The notes under the pieces were generated by a model that saw nothing but the letters and a program-made list of their open reading frames with translations, did not search any database and was not told the origin of the DNA. The translations under genes were made by a program, and so were the position numbers. Shown piece by piece: positions 7,139-14,502 of a stretch of DNA of 20,004 nucleotides. This DNA is from Candidatus Kerfeldbacteria bacterium (lineage in GTDB: Bacteria; Patescibacteriota; Patescibacteriia; UBA9570): contig JACQPW010000039.1 of NCBI GenBank assembly GCA_016207285.1, positions 1-20,004 of the forward strand, read 5' to 3'. Each line of letters begins with the position of its first letter. Position 1 is the stretch's first letter.

Positions 7139-8721
7139 TATGGTTTGGGATTAGCCTTGAGTAGCTTGCGGAAACGAAAGTACTCAACAATACGTAGACC
7201 AGAGAATCGTCCTAATAAGATATTAATGATGATGGTTAGTAAAACAATCTCCGGGTAGCCCAGCACTAGGGTAGTGAGTTCTTCCCAGGTGACAATTAGG
7301 TAACTAATAGTGGCTAAGGCGAGTGTCTCAGCCGTGAGCAAGATGGCCTGACGATTACCTTGTTCAATTTGCACCTCCACAAACTTTTCAGTCAGGATCA
7401 TCATTACCAATACAGGGAAAATAGACAAAGATAAAATACTGTCCTCGCCGAGGTAGCTGGAGACTAACAGTAATCCAAAAATCGTGAAGCTGACCGCTGT
7501 GAGTACGATCGCCATGCGTGGTAGGTACAAAATGTGCAGGCGTCTGGCAGCAATTCGTGCCAGTGTGGCGGCAGCCAGAATGACCAGGAAAATGAGGACA
7601 CCGTAGCGCAGCCCAGTCACTATAAACGATAGGGTCATGATCGATGGTACATAAATACCAAAGGCTTTCACTCCCACAATTTGGCGACCAAAGGAGATCA
7701 GTGTAGCAACGATTGGTAGCACCAGTAACAAGAAGATCGTATCCTGGCTAACCCCTTTATTGATGAGGTAGTTTACCCCATACGATAGAAAGTTTAGCGG
7801 CGTGATGTTTTCTAGGGCCCGTTGACTGTGACGGCCAATGAGCTGGTAGGGAACAGCTTCGCTTTGTAATTGTTCAGTTAGTTTATCCACTGCTGGGTTA
7901 GCTAGAATCGGCTCTAACGCGGGAGCAGTCGTGAGCATCACATATTGTGGTAATAGGGTGTTATAGGTCGTTTGAGCAATGCGGCCAAGGGCACCACTGC
8001 TGGGGTGGTCACTAATTTGGATGATAGCTTTTTGCGCAAAGCTAATCGATCCGGCCGAAGTAGCGGCACCACCACTACTTAAAATTTGACCGACTTCGGT
8101 GAGGGCATTGAGGCCAATATTTTGTTCTGTCCAAATTAGCACAACGGCTGCTTGGGTGATATCGGCTTCAGATGACACAATTTGTTCGGCCACGTTTCTG
8201 GTTAACACATAGTCGAGCGTAACACTGTCACTAGGGCGGATCACCACTAATAAGGTGCCATTACGTTGAGCGTACTGTCGGTAGTAGCGTAGTTGGTCAC
8301 GCGATACGGAGTCATCGGCAATCAACAGCGCAACATCCTCAGCCACTGAAACCAGAGTGGAGTCGTGTGAGGTTTCCTCGCCATTGCTTACAGTCAGTTT
8401 GGCTTTATAGGTACCGGGCTGGGCATAAATATGGGAAGCATCAATCCCTTGAAAGGTCTGGCCATCACCAAAATCCCAGCTGTAGGTGAGGGTGGTGTCA
8501 CTGGGTCCACTGGAGGCAGAGGCATCAAACAGGACGTTGCGACCAACGGCGACATTCTTGTCGGCTCCAGCTTCGGCCACTAAGGGGACCTGTTCAGTGA
8601 GGGTAACATCCGTTGGAGTGACCACGTCTTCACCTTCTTCTTGGGCCAAGCTCACTGGAGTGGATAGTATAGTCACTACCAAACCTAGGCTAAAGCCAAC
8701 AGTATTAATCCAAGGTCGCAT
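7138..8721 (-). CDS. Secreted PKD-domain protein with seven-helix '7TM_transglut'-type membrane region
   Basis: Membrane protein of 527 residues. A signal peptide (1-26, ending VSLAQ) is followed by a PKD domain (about 48-128) with DASASSGPSD, YSWDFGDG at 80-87 and HIYAQPGTYKAKLTV. An unrecognised extracytoplasmic alpha/beta-looking region spans about 130-265. About seven membrane helices (327 to 505) contain LPIVATLISFGRQIVGVKAFG and LYLPRMAIVLTAV, which match the 7TM region of proteins annotated 'inactive transglutaminase fused to 7 transmembrane helices' (PF14402, recalled). The transglutaminase part is not recognisable here; the PKD domain and the unknown region stand in its place. In other genomes this 7TM protein is encoded beside the same ATP-grasp ligase and zinc-protease-like gene, as here. 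The start overlaps the ruvC end by 17 bp. The role is unknown; it may sense or anchor the peptide-modifying system. Confidence 0.8.
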   Translation of the reverse strand: MRPWINTVGFSLGLVVTILSTPVSLAQEEGEDVVTPTDVTLTEQVPLVAEAGADKNVAVGRNVLFDASASSGPSDTTLTYSWDFGDGQTFQGIDASHIYAQPGTYKAKLTVSNGEETSHDSTLVSVAEDVALLIADDSVSRDQLRYYRQYAQRNGTLLVVIRPSDSVTLDYVLTRNVAEQIVSSEADITQAAVVLIWTEQNIGLNALTEVGQILSSGGAATSAGSISFAQKAIIQISDHPSSGALGRIAQTTYNTLLPQYVMLTTAPALEPILANPAVDKLTEQLQSEAVPYQLIGRHSQRALENITPLNFLSYGVNYLINKGVSQDTIFLLLVLPIVATLISFGRQIVGVKAFGIYVPSIMTLSFIVTGLRYGVLIFLVILAAATLARIAARRLHILYLPRMAIVLTAVSFTIFGLLLVSSYLGEDSILSLSIFPVLVMMILTEKFVEVQIEQGNRQAILLTAETLALATISYLIVTWEELTTLVLGYPEIVLLTIIINILLGRFSGLRIVEYFRFRKLLKANPKP

Positions 8722-9181
8722 AACGTTGAGTGGTTAGGGCGATCGCCAAAGCATCGGCGGCATCATCAGGTTTGGGTGCTTTGGAGAGCTTAAATATAGA
8801 CTTCACCATGTATTGTATCTGTTGTTTGTCCGCTCGGCCATAGCCAGTCAAACTGTGCTTCACTTGTAAGGGGGTCAGTTCCAGTAGTGGGATATGACGC
8901 TGGGCTAAAGCCAACAAAATAACACCACGGGCATGACCAACATCTAGGGCGGTGGTAACGTTGCGAGCGAAAAACAATTTCTCACAGCCAGCTCGTGCTA
9001 TCTTATATTTGTCGAGTAGCTCCGTCAGTTGGTTGTAGAGTAGAACTAAACGCTGACCCAAGGCTGTTTTAGCTGGGGTTCTTAATGCACCATACTCTAA
9101 GATGACGTCACCTTGAATGATGCCGTAACCGGTGATGGCTAAGCCAGGGTCAAAGCCAACCACAATATCAGTGCTGCGCAT
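8705..9181 (-). CDS. ruvC: Crossover junction endodeoxyribonuclease RuvC
   Basis: Holliday-junction resolvase of 158 residues, slightly shorter than the usual 170 or so. All four acidic metal-binding residues can be seen: Asp11 in GFDPG, Glu67 in CEKLFF, and Asp140 and Asp143 in PDDAADALAIA. The conserved segments FARNVTTALDVGHARGVI and LTPLQVKHSLTGYGRADK are also present. It cuts four-way junctions symmetrically after RuvAB branch migration. The start overlaps the yebC end by 14 bp, the classical yebC-ruvC order. ruvA and ruvB do not follow; the 7TM gene does. Confidence 0.95.
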   Translation of the reverse strand: MRSTDIVVGFDPGLAITGYGIIQGDVILEYGALRTPAKTALGQRLVLLYNQLTELLDKYKIARAGCEKLFFARNVTTALDVGHARGVILLALAQRHIPLLELTPLQVKHSLTGYGRADKQQIQYMVKSIFKLSKAPKPDDAADALAIALTTQRYATLD

Positions 9182-9869
9182 TGTGGGTTACATCAACTAC
9201 GTCTTCATTGTCTTCGAGTGCCTCTAATAGACCCTCAAATTTCTTTCTTTGTTCGTCATCCATCAGTGGCACGGATAGTTCTGGAACCAAACTGACCTCA
9301 GCATACTCAACCGCGTTACCTAAGGTTGTTTTTACGGCGGCAAAGGCGTCCGGGTGGGTATACACGGTGAGGCCGCCATCTTCTTCCTTCAAGTCATCTG
9401 CGCCAGCCTCAACAACCTTCAGTTGCATGGTCTCGCTACTATCAGTACTACGCAAGACACCTTTTTGTTTGAAGAGGTAACTAACTGAACCAGGCCCACC
9501 TAAGTTGCCACCGAATTTAGTCAGGGTACTTTTAATGAAACTGGCGCTACGGTTGGTATTATCTGTGGCACAGTGCACTAATAATGCGATTCCACCTGGT
9601 CCGTAGCACTCATAGGTGATCTCTTCGATCTGCTGACCAGGCAATTCCCCGGCTCCGCGCAGGATGGCGCGTTCGATCACATCCTTGGTCATGTTAGCCT
9701 CCCGAGCAGTATCTACGGCTAAGCGCAAGCTGGGATTCATCTCTGGGTCCTTGCCTTTCTTGGCCGCAATGCTAATATTTTTTGAGAGCTTGGTGAATAA
9801 GGCACCGCGCTTGGCATCGGCAGCTCCCTTGGATCGTTTGATAGTTGCCCATTTCGAGTGTCCTGACAT
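9168..9869 (-). CDS. yebC: YebC/PmpR family protein
   Basis: Protein of 233 residues with the standard YebC N-terminus MSGHSKWATIKRSKGAADAKRG. Further family blocks are FTKLSKNISIAAKKG, NPSLRLAVDTAREANMTKDVIERAI, ITYECYGPGGIALLVHCATDN and FGGNLGGPGSVSYLFKQKG. Family members are described as transcriptional regulators and, more recently, as factors that relieve ribosome stalling, so the exact role here is open. The start is placed at ATG 9867-9869 because the family begins MSGHSKW. A longer frame to 9911 runs through the promoter and adds 14 unsupported residues. It is the first gene of the minus-strand operon and has a good promoter just upstream. Confidence 0.95.
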   Translation of the reverse strand: MSGHSKWATIKRSKGAADAKRGALFTKLSKNISIAAKKGKDPEMNPSLRLAVDTAREANMTKDVIERAILRGAGELPGQQIEEITYECYGPGGIALLVHCATDNTNRSASFIKSTLTKFGGNLGGPGSVSYLFKQKGVLRSTDSSETMQLKVVEAGADDLKEEDGGLTVYTHPDAFAAVKTTLGNAVEYAEVSLVPELSVPLMDDEQRKKFEGLLEALEDNEDVVDVTHNAQH

Positions 9870-9882
9870 AAAATCACCGAGT

Positions 9883-9911
9883 AGCATACTGAATTTATCC
9901 GTTAAAGTCAA
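9883..9911 (-). promoter_or_regulatory. Sigma-70-type promoter for the yebC-galT operon
   Basis: On the minus strand, TTGACT (-35, at 9906-9911) and TATGCT (-10, at 9883-9888) are 17 bp apart. The -10 box ends 13 nt before the yebC ATG, so the leader would be about 6-7 nt. A weak ribosome-binding-like GGTGAT lies in that stretch. The -35 overlaps a possible -10 of the divergent PGI/PMI gene. Confidence 0.7.
9903..9908 (+). promoter_or_regulatory. Possible -10 box for the PGI/PMI gene
   Basis: TAAAGT lies 9 nt before ATG 9918 and would give a near-leaderless transcript. There is no good -35 at 16-18 bp and it overlaps the yebC -35, so if real the two divergent promoters would compete. Weak support. 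Confidence 0.25.
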
Positions 9912-9917
9912 GACAAT

Positions 9918-10937
9918 ATGATGATCGTAGACGAACGCAACATGCTGGGATCGATTGATATGTTAGCCCAGCAGGTGCGCCATGCTTGGAAAAGCACGGC
10001 TGGCATTGCCCTACCAGCTGAGGTAAAGCACTGTCGCCAAGTGGTTCTGTTTGGTATGGGTGGGTCGGCTCTAGGGATGGACATCGCCCGGGCCGTGTAT
10101 GCCAGTAGTGCTACCGTGCCGCTTTTGGTCGTAAATGACTATATAGTTCCTGGGTACGTTTCAGCTGATACCTTTGCAATCTTATCTAGTTACTCTGGTA
10201 CCACGGAGGAAACTGTCATGGCGGCGAAACTGGTACAAGCCCGCACTAAACAAATAGCAGTAGTCACCACGGGTGGTCCACTGGCGGACTTAATGACGCA
10301 ACAGCAGCTGCCGGGCTATCAGATTGATCCCACCTATAATCCGTGTGGCCAACCACGCATCGCAGTGGGCTATGCGGTAACTGGAATCTTGCGCTTACTC
10401 CAACAAGCCGGCTGTATTACGCTGACCGATACCGAAATTGATGACGCTGCACACTTTATGGATGGTAATCGGGAGTTGTTGCGTGATGCTGCACAAGCCA
10501 CCGCCGGTCGCTGCCAAGATAAGCTGGTGTTATTTGTCGGTAGCGAACATTTATTGGGTAACGTCCATGTGATGACGAACCAGACGAACGAGAATGGTAA
10601 ACACTTTGCCTGTTACTTTCCTATTCCAGAACTTAATCATCACTTGATGGAGGGGCTAGGTAATCCGCCGGCAGCTAAACAACTGCACGTCGTCTTTGTT
10701 GAATCTAATCTGTATCACACGCGCGTACAAAAACGGTATGAGGTGACTAAGGGGATTTTAGATAAACAAGGTATTTCCTACGAAACGTTTTTGCCGGCAG
10801 CAGCCACACCATTGCAACAAGCCTACGAAGTACTGCAGTGGGGTAGCTATGTGAGTTTCTACATTGCTGCTGCCCATGGTATCGACCCTTCACCCATCCC
10901 TTGGGTAGACTACTTTAAGCATGCTCTGGCGAAATAA
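9918..10937 (+). CDS. Bifunctional phosphoglucose/phosphomannose isomerase
   Basis: Sugar-phosphate isomerase of 339 residues from the archaeal/bacterial PGI-PMI family. It interconverts glucose-6-P, fructose-6-P and mannose-6-P in the cytoplasm. The N-terminal SIS domain (about 40-160) has VVLFGMGGSALGMDIARAV and the phosphate-binding SSYSGTTEETV at 90-100. The C-terminal half (bact-PGI_C) has NENGKHFACYFPIPELNHH, with Glu225 as likely base and His241/242, and a final Lys-rich DYFKHALAK; these match the Glu/His/Lys set known from this family. The start at 9918 (or 9921) fits relatives, which begin with a D-x-x-NMLG motif a few residues in. The gene overlaps the first GT-C gene by 17 bp, which suggests that sugar-phosphate supply and glycosyl transfer are expressed together. 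Confidence 0.92.
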   Translation: MMIVDERNMLGSIDMLAQQVRHAWKSTAGIALPAEVKHCRQVVLFGMGGSALGMDIARAVYASSATVPLLVVNDYIVPGYVSADTFAILSSYSGTTEETVMAAKLVQARTKQIAVVTTGGPLADLMTQQQLPGYQIDPTYNPCGQPRIAVGYAVTGILRLLQQAGCITLTDTEIDDAAHFMDGNRELLRDAAQATAGRCQDKLVLFVGSEHLLGNVHVMTNQTNENGKHFACYFPIPELNHHLMEGLGNPPAAKQLHVVFVESNLYHTRVQKRYEVTKGILDKQGISYETFLPAAATPLQQAYEVLQWGSYVSFYIAAAHGIDPSPIPWVDYFKHALAK

Positions 10938-12444
10938 GTACGTTGAGTTAGCGGTTGTCATCTGCCTGAGTGCGGTCGCATTTGCTTGTTACCAAGCTAT
11001 TCCAGTATTTCCAGACCCAGATTCCTTTTACCATGCGCGGTTAGCGGCCATGATGGTAGAGCAGGGTTTGGTGTGGCAGTTTCCATGGTTACCGTTTACT
11101 ACCTTAGGACAGTCATTTGCTGATCACCACTTGTTGTATCACATTTTTTTAATGCCTTTCGTGGTCGGACAGAATCCGATTATCGGTGTGAAGGTGGCTC
11201 AAGTAGTGTTGGCAACCATCCTCACCGTTACTTGTTATCTAGTTTTGAAACGCTGGCACGTTCCGTATGCTGCTCCAGCTTTGGTACTGTTGTACAGTGC
11301 CTACCCAATGTTAGTTCGGGTGAACTTAGTGAAAGCATCAGCGGTAGCCATCATTCTGTTTGTGATTTTGCTAGTGACGCTGATTGAACGCCGCTATGCC
11401 ACTGCTGGAGTAATCACGGTAGTCTATAGCATGACGCATGGGGGATTTTTCTTGGCCGCTTTACTAGCAGTAGTGGTGTGGTGTGCCGAATGGGTAGTGC
11501 GCTCTGTTCAACAGCAACGTATTACCTGGCCCAAGCCCACCGGTATCGTGACGGTTGGGTTGGGTATGGTGATTGGTGTATTGCTCAATCCGTACTTTCC
11601 GGCGAATATCAGTTTTTTGTGGGCACAGTTTTTTCAAATTGGTGTGGTGAATTACAGCGATACTATTGAGGTGGGTGCCGAATGGTACCCGTTTGCTCTA
11701 CCAGACTTGGTGAGTGTCCTGAGCATTTTACTAGTTCTAGCGGTTGGGATGATCACCATTGTGGTGACGCAATACCACCGGGTACTACGTGATGTGCGTG
11801 TCGTTAGTCTGTTGCTGTTGTTGCCCCCCTTGGTGTTACTGACCTTACGATCACGGCGGTTTATCGAATACCTGGTGCCGGTGTTGTGGTTGGGTTTGTG
11901 TTTGGTGGTACTACCAGCCTGGCAACAAGGTGTCCTGCAACGCTGGTGGGCTACATTAACCAGGCGGTTGGGGCGGTGGGCGCAGGCATTGAAGGTGTAT
12001 TTATTATTAGCGGCCAGTTTCGCAGTGGTGTATCCGTTTTACAGTGTGGTGCAAAACTTTCGTAGCCAAGAGCCACTGGATCGCTTAACTGCTGCCACCA
12101 ACTACTTACAGAACCAGGTGCCGGCCGGTGCAGTTATCTTCCATGGTAAGTGGGACGATTTTCCAGAGTTGTTTTATGGTGATCCTAGTCATGCATACAT
12201 CGTTGGGTTGGACCCTACTTTTTTATATTTAGCCGACCAAACACAGTACCAACACTGGGCTGATGTGAGTAACGGTACAGCCAAAACCAACAGTGCAGCA
12301 GATATTCGGCAGTACTTTCAATCGAACTATGTGATCATCGATACCCAAGACGACCGTACCAAGTTGCTACTAGCTTATTTGCTACGTGACCGAACGGTGC
12401 AGACAGTATTTAATCAAGACCACGTCGTCATTTTTAAACTGTAG
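10921..12444 (+). CDS. GT-C superfamily membrane glycosyltransferase, STT3-like (copy 1)
   Basis: Polytopic membrane protein of 507 residues with about ten or more hydrophobic helices. The first extracytoplasmic loop has FPDPDSFYHARLA (DPD at 32-34), like the metal-binding D-x-D of STT3/PglB/AglB oligosaccharyltransferases. The second has FADHHLLYH (67-73), like the STT3 DHH.xE motif. A C-terminal soluble part holds GKWDDFPELFYG and IVGLDPTFLYLAD; the W-D-D stretch sits where STT3 has WWDYG, but the canonical motif is absent. GT-C enzymes move sugars from a polyprenyl-phosphate carrier on the outer face of the membrane. Acceptor and sugar are unknown. It overlaps the PGI/PMI gene by 17 bp and is followed directly by a paralogue. 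No ribosome binding site is visible. Confidence 0.75.
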   Translation: MLWRNKYVELAVVICLSAVAFACYQAIPVFPDPDSFYHARLAAMMVEQGLVWQFPWLPFTTLGQSFADHHLLYHIFLMPFVVGQNPIIGVKVAQVVLATILTVTCYLVLKRWHVPYAAPALVLLYSAYPMLVRVNLVKASAVAIILFVILLVTLIERRYATAGVITVVYSMTHGGFFLAALLAVVVWCAEWVVRSVQQQRITWPKPTGIVTVGLGMVIGVLLNPYFPANISFLWAQFFQIGVVNYSDTIEVGAEWYPFALPDLVSVLSILLVLAVGMITIVVTQYHRVLRDVRVVSLLLLLPPLVLLTLRSRRFIEYLVPVLWLGLCLVVLPAWQQGVLQRWWATLTRRLGRWAQALKVYLLLAASFAVVYPFYSVVQNFRSQEPLDRLTAATNYLQNQVPAGAVIFHGKWDDFPELFYGDPSHAYIVGLDPTFLYLADQTQYQHWADVSNGTAKTNSAADIRQYFQSNYVIIDTQDDRTKLLLAYLLRDRTVQTVFNQDHVVIFKL

Positions 12445-12448
12445 GAGC

Positions 12449-13927
12449 ATGGGTTACTACCTGCGGTGGGCGGCAACGGTAACGGGCGTGGTGTTGTTCA
12501 GTCTGGGCTTGGCTTGGCAGCAAGGAGCGGCAGTCTTTCCAGATCCCGATGTGTTTTACCACATGGGGATGGCCGAACACTTGTGGCAGTTTGGCCTAGC
12601 GGGGCAATTCAGCGGCTTGGCACCTACTACATTGGGGGTACATTACACGGATCAGCATTTCTTGTTGCACGCCCTGTTAGCCGTGTTCATCACGATGATG
12701 ACGCCGGTGGTAGGTACCAAGGTCTTTATTGTTATAGCTCTGCTGAGTTGTCTAACTACGTTTGGTTGGATGTTGCGAGTATTGCGCTTACCGGGTTGGT
12801 GGTTGGGCGTTATTGCGCTAGGCATGACCAACCCTTGGCTGTTCCGTCTGAGTTTAGTCAAAGCCACGCCCCTAGCCTTAATACTGGTGTGGTTGGCAGT
12901 GATTGTGTTGGCAAAAAAACGGTACCGGTGGCTGGTGCCAATTGGTGCAGTGTATGTCTGGACACACGGTGGGTTTGTATTATTGCCATTGATTGTAGCA
13001 GCCTGGAGCCTTAGCGCAGCGATCGTGAGCAGAAAAATAACCTGGACAATAGTGCTTCCGTTTGTCTACACGGTGCTGGGTATCGCACTAGCACTAGTGA
13101 CACACCCCGCTTTTCCGGACAATCTGTATTTTTATTGGGAACAGCTAGTACAGATTGGAGCGATCAATTACCAACAGTATATTGGTGTGGGTGGAGAATG
13201 GTACCCCTATGTGCCCGGTAACTTGTTGTTTGGGCACGCCGTGTTATTTGTAGCCGCCATTGTGGGTTGTGTACTGCATATTGCCATGCGCCGGCGTTTG
13301 ACTACACCACAACTTTTTTTTCTATTGGTTACTATTGGTATGGTCGTCCTGACACTAAAATCTAAGCGGTATGTAGAGTACTTGTCTCCACTACTGGCAG
13401 CTACGGCCGTGAGTTTTATCGGCGTGCTATGGCAGTTACCATGGTTGCGTTGGCTACACTTACCCTTGCGTCACCAAGTAACGCGCCTGTTAGCAGGCTG
13501 TGTAGTAGTGATGGCGGTAGTTCCTATGGTGTTATCTGACTACAGTGGACTAGTAAATGACCTGCATGGTGGACAAGCTACTACCTATTTGCAGGGCGTT
13601 GGGCAATATCTGGCTAGCCTACCACCGGGTACCGTGGTAGCACCAAGCGACTGGGATGACTTTCCAGCGTTATGGTACGGGGCTCCTAATCAACAGTACC
13701 TGATTGGCTTGGATGCGACGTTTTTATACCGGGCAGACCCCAACCGTTATCTAGCTTGGAAGCATATTACCCTGGGTGAGGCCGCTGACCCAGCGGCAGA
13801 TGTTGCAACGGTGGCGGCTCAGTATTATGTCGTAGCGAAAGATCACCAGCCGATGTTTGATCAAGTCACTAAGGTTGGTGGTACTGTAGTGTACGAAGAT
13901 GCTGAAGCGTGGGTTTTAACCATATAA
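12449..13927 (+). CDS. GT-C superfamily membrane glycosyltransferase, STT3-like (copy 2, paralogue)
   Basis: Membrane protein of 492 residues clearly paralogous to the gene before it. FPDPDVFYH (DPD at 32-34) and TDQHFLLH (67 on) fall at the same residue numbers as in copy 1, and the C-terminal block SDWDDFPALWYG...IGLDATFLYRADP aligns with GKWDDFPELFYG...VGLDPTFLYLADQ. Differences are informative: DHH becomes DQH, and the last about 40 residues diverge, so the copies are old and probably differ in substrate. ATG 12449 is chosen because it aligns with the start of copy 1 and comes 4 nt after the previous stop, with AGGAG just before it (only 1 nt spacing, unusually close). A frame open to 12386 overlaps copy 1 and lacks homology. 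Confidence 0.75.
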   Translation: MGYYLRWAATVTGVVLFSLGLAWQQGAAVFPDPDVFYHMGMAEHLWQFGLAGQFSGLAPTTLGVHYTDQHFLLHALLAVFITMMTPVVGTKVFIVIALLSCLTTFGWMLRVLRLPGWWLGVIALGMTNPWLFRLSLVKATPLALILVWLAVIVLAKKRYRWLVPIGAVYVWTHGGFVLLPLIVAAWSLSAAIVSRKITWTIVLPFVYTVLGIALALVTHPAFPDNLYFYWEQLVQIGAINYQQYIGVGGEWYPYVPGNLLFGHAVLFVAAIVGCVLHIAMRRRLTTPQLFFLLVTIGMVVLTLKSKRYVEYLSPLLAATAVSFIGVLWQLPWLRWLHLPLRHQVTRLLAGCVVVMAVVPMVLSDYSGLVNDLHGGQATTYLQGVGQYLASLPPGTVVAPSDWDDFPALWYGAPNQQYLIGLDATFLYRADPNRYLAWKHITLGEAADPAADVATVAAQYYVVAKDHQPMFDQVTKVGGTVVYEDAEAWVLTI

Positions 13928-13931
13928 CAAA

Positions 13932-13956
13932 ACAGCCCCGCGGTTGGCGGGGCTGT
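13932..13956. terminator. Strong hairpin terminator between convergent genes
   Basis: Ten base pairs (acagccccgc at 13932-13941 with gcggggctgt at 13947-13956) close a 5-nt loop (ggttg). On the plus strand the stem is followed within a few bases by gtttttg, a short T-run, so it should end the GT-C transcript. On the minus strand the stem is followed by tttgtt, so it can also act on the pilin gene that ends at 13976. Confidence 0.85.
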
Positions 13957-13975
13957 GATTGTTTTTGATGGAAGC

Positions 13976-14374
13976 TTAGGCTTCGGCACCAGTGAAGTCC
14001 AACAAGTTGTTGATGACATACACTGAAATACCCCAACCAGCTAAGATGATCACCAGACCAATGATGGCAGCATACAGCGTTTTTTTGGCGCTTTCTACTT
14101 TTTCTTCGTTACCACCAGCTGTCATCCAGCGGAAACCGCCGATCAGGATCAAGATAACTGCGATCAAGGCCAAAATGCCTAATACCCAGTTAATGATGGA
14201 GATGACCAAGGCTTCCGGGCTTTCATTGCCCAAAACCATGGAGTCTGAGATACCAGTTTCATCCAAGTCATCTACCGTCAAGGCGGCGGCGTGAGCTTGG
14301 GCAGATACCAAAAGGCCCGTCGAGGCAACCCCTAGGTAAGCGAACCGGTACATGTGAGCTTTGAGTGTGTTCAT
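13976..14374 (-). CDS. T4SS-pilin-like (TrbC/VirB2-type) small membrane protein, module 1
   Basis: Protein of 132 residues. A signal peptide (1-29, cut after AHA) is followed by a short acidic extracellular segment and two membrane helices (about 56-80 and 101-125) around a charged loop. The array signature GGFRWMTAGGNEEKVESAKK links the helices. SPEALVISIINWVL before helix 1 carries the Pro...Asn spacing seen in most array members. The general plan is that of VirB2/TrbC pilins and of the T4SS_pilin family common in Patescibacteria (recalled). It is transcribed alone, with a strong promoter and a 5' untranslated leader of about 38 nt. That arrangement differs from the near-leaderless genes around it and suggests high or separately controlled expression, perhaps as the major subunit (inference). 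Confidence 0.8.
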   Translation of the reverse strand: MNTLKAHMYRFAYLGVASTGLLVSAQAHAAALTVDDLDETGISDSMVLGNESPEALVISIINWVLGILALIAVILILIGGFRWMTAGGNEEKVESAKKTLYAAIIGLVIILAGWGISVYVINNLLDFTGAEA

Positions 14375-14387
14375 AGAACTCTTATAG

Positions 14388-14404
14388 AACTTATTAGATA
14401 AGTT
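14388..14404. repeat. Perfect inverted repeat in the leader of the minus-strand pilin gene
   Basis: aacttat (14388-14394) and ataagtt (14398-14404) flank a 3-nt tag. The repeat lies about 14-30 nt upstream of the ATG at 14374, inside the predicted 5' leader. It could be an operator or a weak mRNA hairpin; it is too AT-rich to be a terminator. Confidence 0.5.
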
Positions 14405-14418
14405 AAGTATTTAAATAT

Positions 14419-14447
14419 AGTATAGACTATTTTCCTAGTTTTGTAAA
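14419..14447 (-). promoter_or_regulatory. Sigma-70-type promoter for the minus-strand pilin gene (module 1)
   Basis: On the minus strand, TTTACA (-35, at 14442-14447) and TATACT (-10, at 14419-14424) are 17 bp apart. Each box differs from consensus by one base. The predicted start site is near 14412, giving a leader of about 38 nt. A weak aagag lies 5' of the ATG. Confidence 0.75.
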
Positions 14448-14465
14448 GGGCGTGGGGACAATCAC

Positions 14466-14495
14466 TTGACTAAACCGGTTTTTTCGTGGTATAGT
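14466..14495 (+). promoter_or_regulatory. Sigma-70-type promoter for the plus-strand pilin operon, leaderless
   Basis: TTGACT (14466-14471) and TATAGT (14490-14495) are 18 bp apart. Exactly 7 nt separate the -10 from ATG 14503, so transcription should begin at or next to the start codon. No Shine-Dalgarno could fit. It is divergent from the promoter of module 1. Confidence 0.75.
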
Positions 14496-14502
14496 GTGGT
14501 CT

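Noticed and set aside
9181..9480. Ser-rich plus-strand open frame opposite yebC
   Set aside because: Antisense shadow; the Ser-rich composition follows from the codons of the opposite strand.
9870..9911. Fourteen-residue N-terminal extension of YebC
   Set aside because: It spans the promoter boxes, and the family starts at MSGHSKW.
12466..13014. 182-residue open frame within GT-C copy 2
   Set aside because: Different frame inside a gene with strong paralogue support; no domain seen.
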